Origin: Geminicoccaceae bacterium
Lineage (GTDB): Bacteria > Pseudomonadota > Alphaproteobacteria > Geminicoccales > Geminicoccaceae
DNA: 7,067 bases
Reading direction: 5' to 3'
Assembly (NCBI GenBank): GCA_030824835.1
Contig: JAPJRA010000178.1
Coordinates: 1-7,067 of the forward strand
The translations under genes and the position numbers were made by a program. Each line of letters opens with the position of its first letter. Positions within the stretch are counted from its first letter, which is position 1. Positions 6,497 through 7,067 of this stretch are shown one piece after another. The notes beneath the pieces are model-generated. The model did no database searches and was not told where the DNA came from. It saw only the letters and a list, made by a program, of their open reading frames with translations.

Positions 6497-6569
6497 CACG
6501 ATCTGCGACGCCAGCCAGACGATCAGGCGAGTTCCATTCGATGAACGACTCCAGCCGCGATTGCCGGCC

Positions 6570-6998
6570 ATGACGCTGACGGCCGCCGACTTTATGGCGC
6601 TGGCAACGGCAGGCGTGCCCTATGTTGGCCAACTCGGCTGCCGCGTCGAGCGGTTCGATCCCGGTGCCGTGGACGTGCTGCTGCCGTTCAGTGACTTCCT
6701 GCTGCGTCCAGGTGGTACAATCTGCGGGCCTGCCCAGATGGCGCTGGCGGACATCACCTTGTACGGCGTCGTGCTGTCGCTGATCGGCCGCATCGAACTT
6801 GCCGTCACCACCGATCTCAACATGCGGTTCCTGGCCAAGGCCCGGCCCGGTGACCTCCTGGCGCGCGGGCGCATTCTACGGCTGGGGCGCGTGCTTGCCG
6901 TGGGCGAGGTGACGATCGTGGCCATGGACGGTGGCGAGCCGGTCGCACACGCGACCGGCACCTACGCCCTGCCGACGTCCAAGATTGCGTCGGGCTGA
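6570..6998 (+). CDS. PaaI-type hotdog-fold thioesterase
   Basis: This 142-residue cytoplasmic protein fits the PaaI/4HBT hotdog family, which hydrolyses acyl-CoA thioesters as dimers or tetramers. Visible in order are 'LLPFSDFLLRPGGTICGPAQ' (37-56), 'MALADITLYGVVLSLIG' (57-73) with the acidic D61 on the central helix, 'ELAVTTDLNMRFLAKARPGD' (76-95), 'LGRVLAVGEVTI' (105-116) and 'PVAHATGTYALP' (124-135). The last is the usual final strand. The common 'HGG' before the helix is replaced by 'RPGGT'. I recall this variant from a proteobacterial subgroup, so it is probably active, but the acyl-CoA substrate is unknown. Start: the frame opens at 6459 inside the previous gene, yet homology begins at about ATG 6570, which lacks a clear Shine-Dalgarno. 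TTG 6561 is the alternative. A 10-codon frame (6541-6573) ends in an ATGA overlap with this start and might deliver ribosomes. Confidence 0.88.
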   Translation: MTLTAADFMALATAGVPYVGQLGCRVERFDPGAVDVLLPFSDFLLRPGGTICGPAQMALADITLYGVVLSLIGRIELAVTTDLNMRFLAKARPGDLLARGRILRLGRVLAVGEVTIVAMDGGEPVAHATGTYALPTSKIASG

Positions 6999-7067
6999 GA
7001 TGCTCATCCATTCGGCAGGTTGGAATATTGGATGAACAAGCCCGATCCGGGCACGCGCCGTTGACAG
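6999..7067. other. Right-edge sequence without a recognisable gene
   Basis: These 69 bases hold only a 10-codon frame (7032-7064) and a small hairpin, GCCCG-ATC-CGGGC (about 7040-7052). The hairpin lacks a following T-run, so it is a weak terminator candidate for the thioesterase gene. Confidence 0.4.

Noticed and set aside
5939..6571. 210-residue minus-strand frame opposite the DUF1344-like gene
   Set aside because: Much of it mirrors the secreted-protein gene, and the rest crosses AT-rich intergenic DNA. No domain or ribosome site is visible.
7040..7052. Rho-independent terminator after the thioesterase gene
   Set aside because: The GCCCG/CGGGC stem is only 5 bp and no T-run follows.

Overview
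This 7.07 kb, GC-rich window (roughly 60-65 % GC by eye) carries ordinary bacterial chromosomal genes. Every recognisable family is typical of Proteobacteria: a LysR regulator, a RimK-like ATP-grasp ligase, YnjB/YnjC transporter parts, a DUF1344-like secreted protein and a PaaI-type thioesterase. The sequence does not settle whether the host is an alpha- or gammaproteobacterium. There is no rRNA, tRNA, CRISPR array, insertion sequence or obvious phage block.

Layout. Positions 1-626 (minus) hold the first 208 codons of a LysR-type regulator whose 3' end lies beyond the left edge. A 470-bp gene-free stretch (627-1096) with short repeats and a palindrome follows. Positions 1097-2605 (plus) encode a 502-residue RimK-like ATP-grasp ligase. 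Its 3' end overlaps by 30 bp the 3' end of a convergent two-gene minus-strand unit. That unit is a YnjB-type periplasmic binding protein (start 5429, stop 4245) followed by a YnjC-type double permease (frame open from about 4240, stop 2576). The matching ATPase (YnjD) is absent, because the permease runs straight into the ligase gene. The permease frame has no ATG, GTG or TTG near its expected start, only a CTG behind a strong Shine-Dalgarno-like GGTGATCC.

On the right, plus-strand genes follow. A 116-residue protein of unknown function (5558-5908) is followed by a 330-bp, AT-richer gap containing a candidate promoter. Next come an 85-residue secreted DUF1344-like protein (6239-6496) and a 142-residue hotdog-fold thioesterase (6570-6998). 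The last 69 bases hold no recognisable gene.

How the genes relate. YnjB and YnjC should form the capture and membrane parts of one ABC importer of unknown substrate, powered by an ATPase encoded elsewhere. The ATP-grasp ligase and the LysR regulator are separate transcription units, and nothing ties them to the importer. The DUF1344-like and thioesterase genes could share a transcript but have no obvious functional link. I found no convincing new multi-gene system. The points most worth a second look are the YnjC start, the missing ATPase, the interrupted frame before the ligase and a possible 50-residue leader ORF before the DUF1344-like gene.
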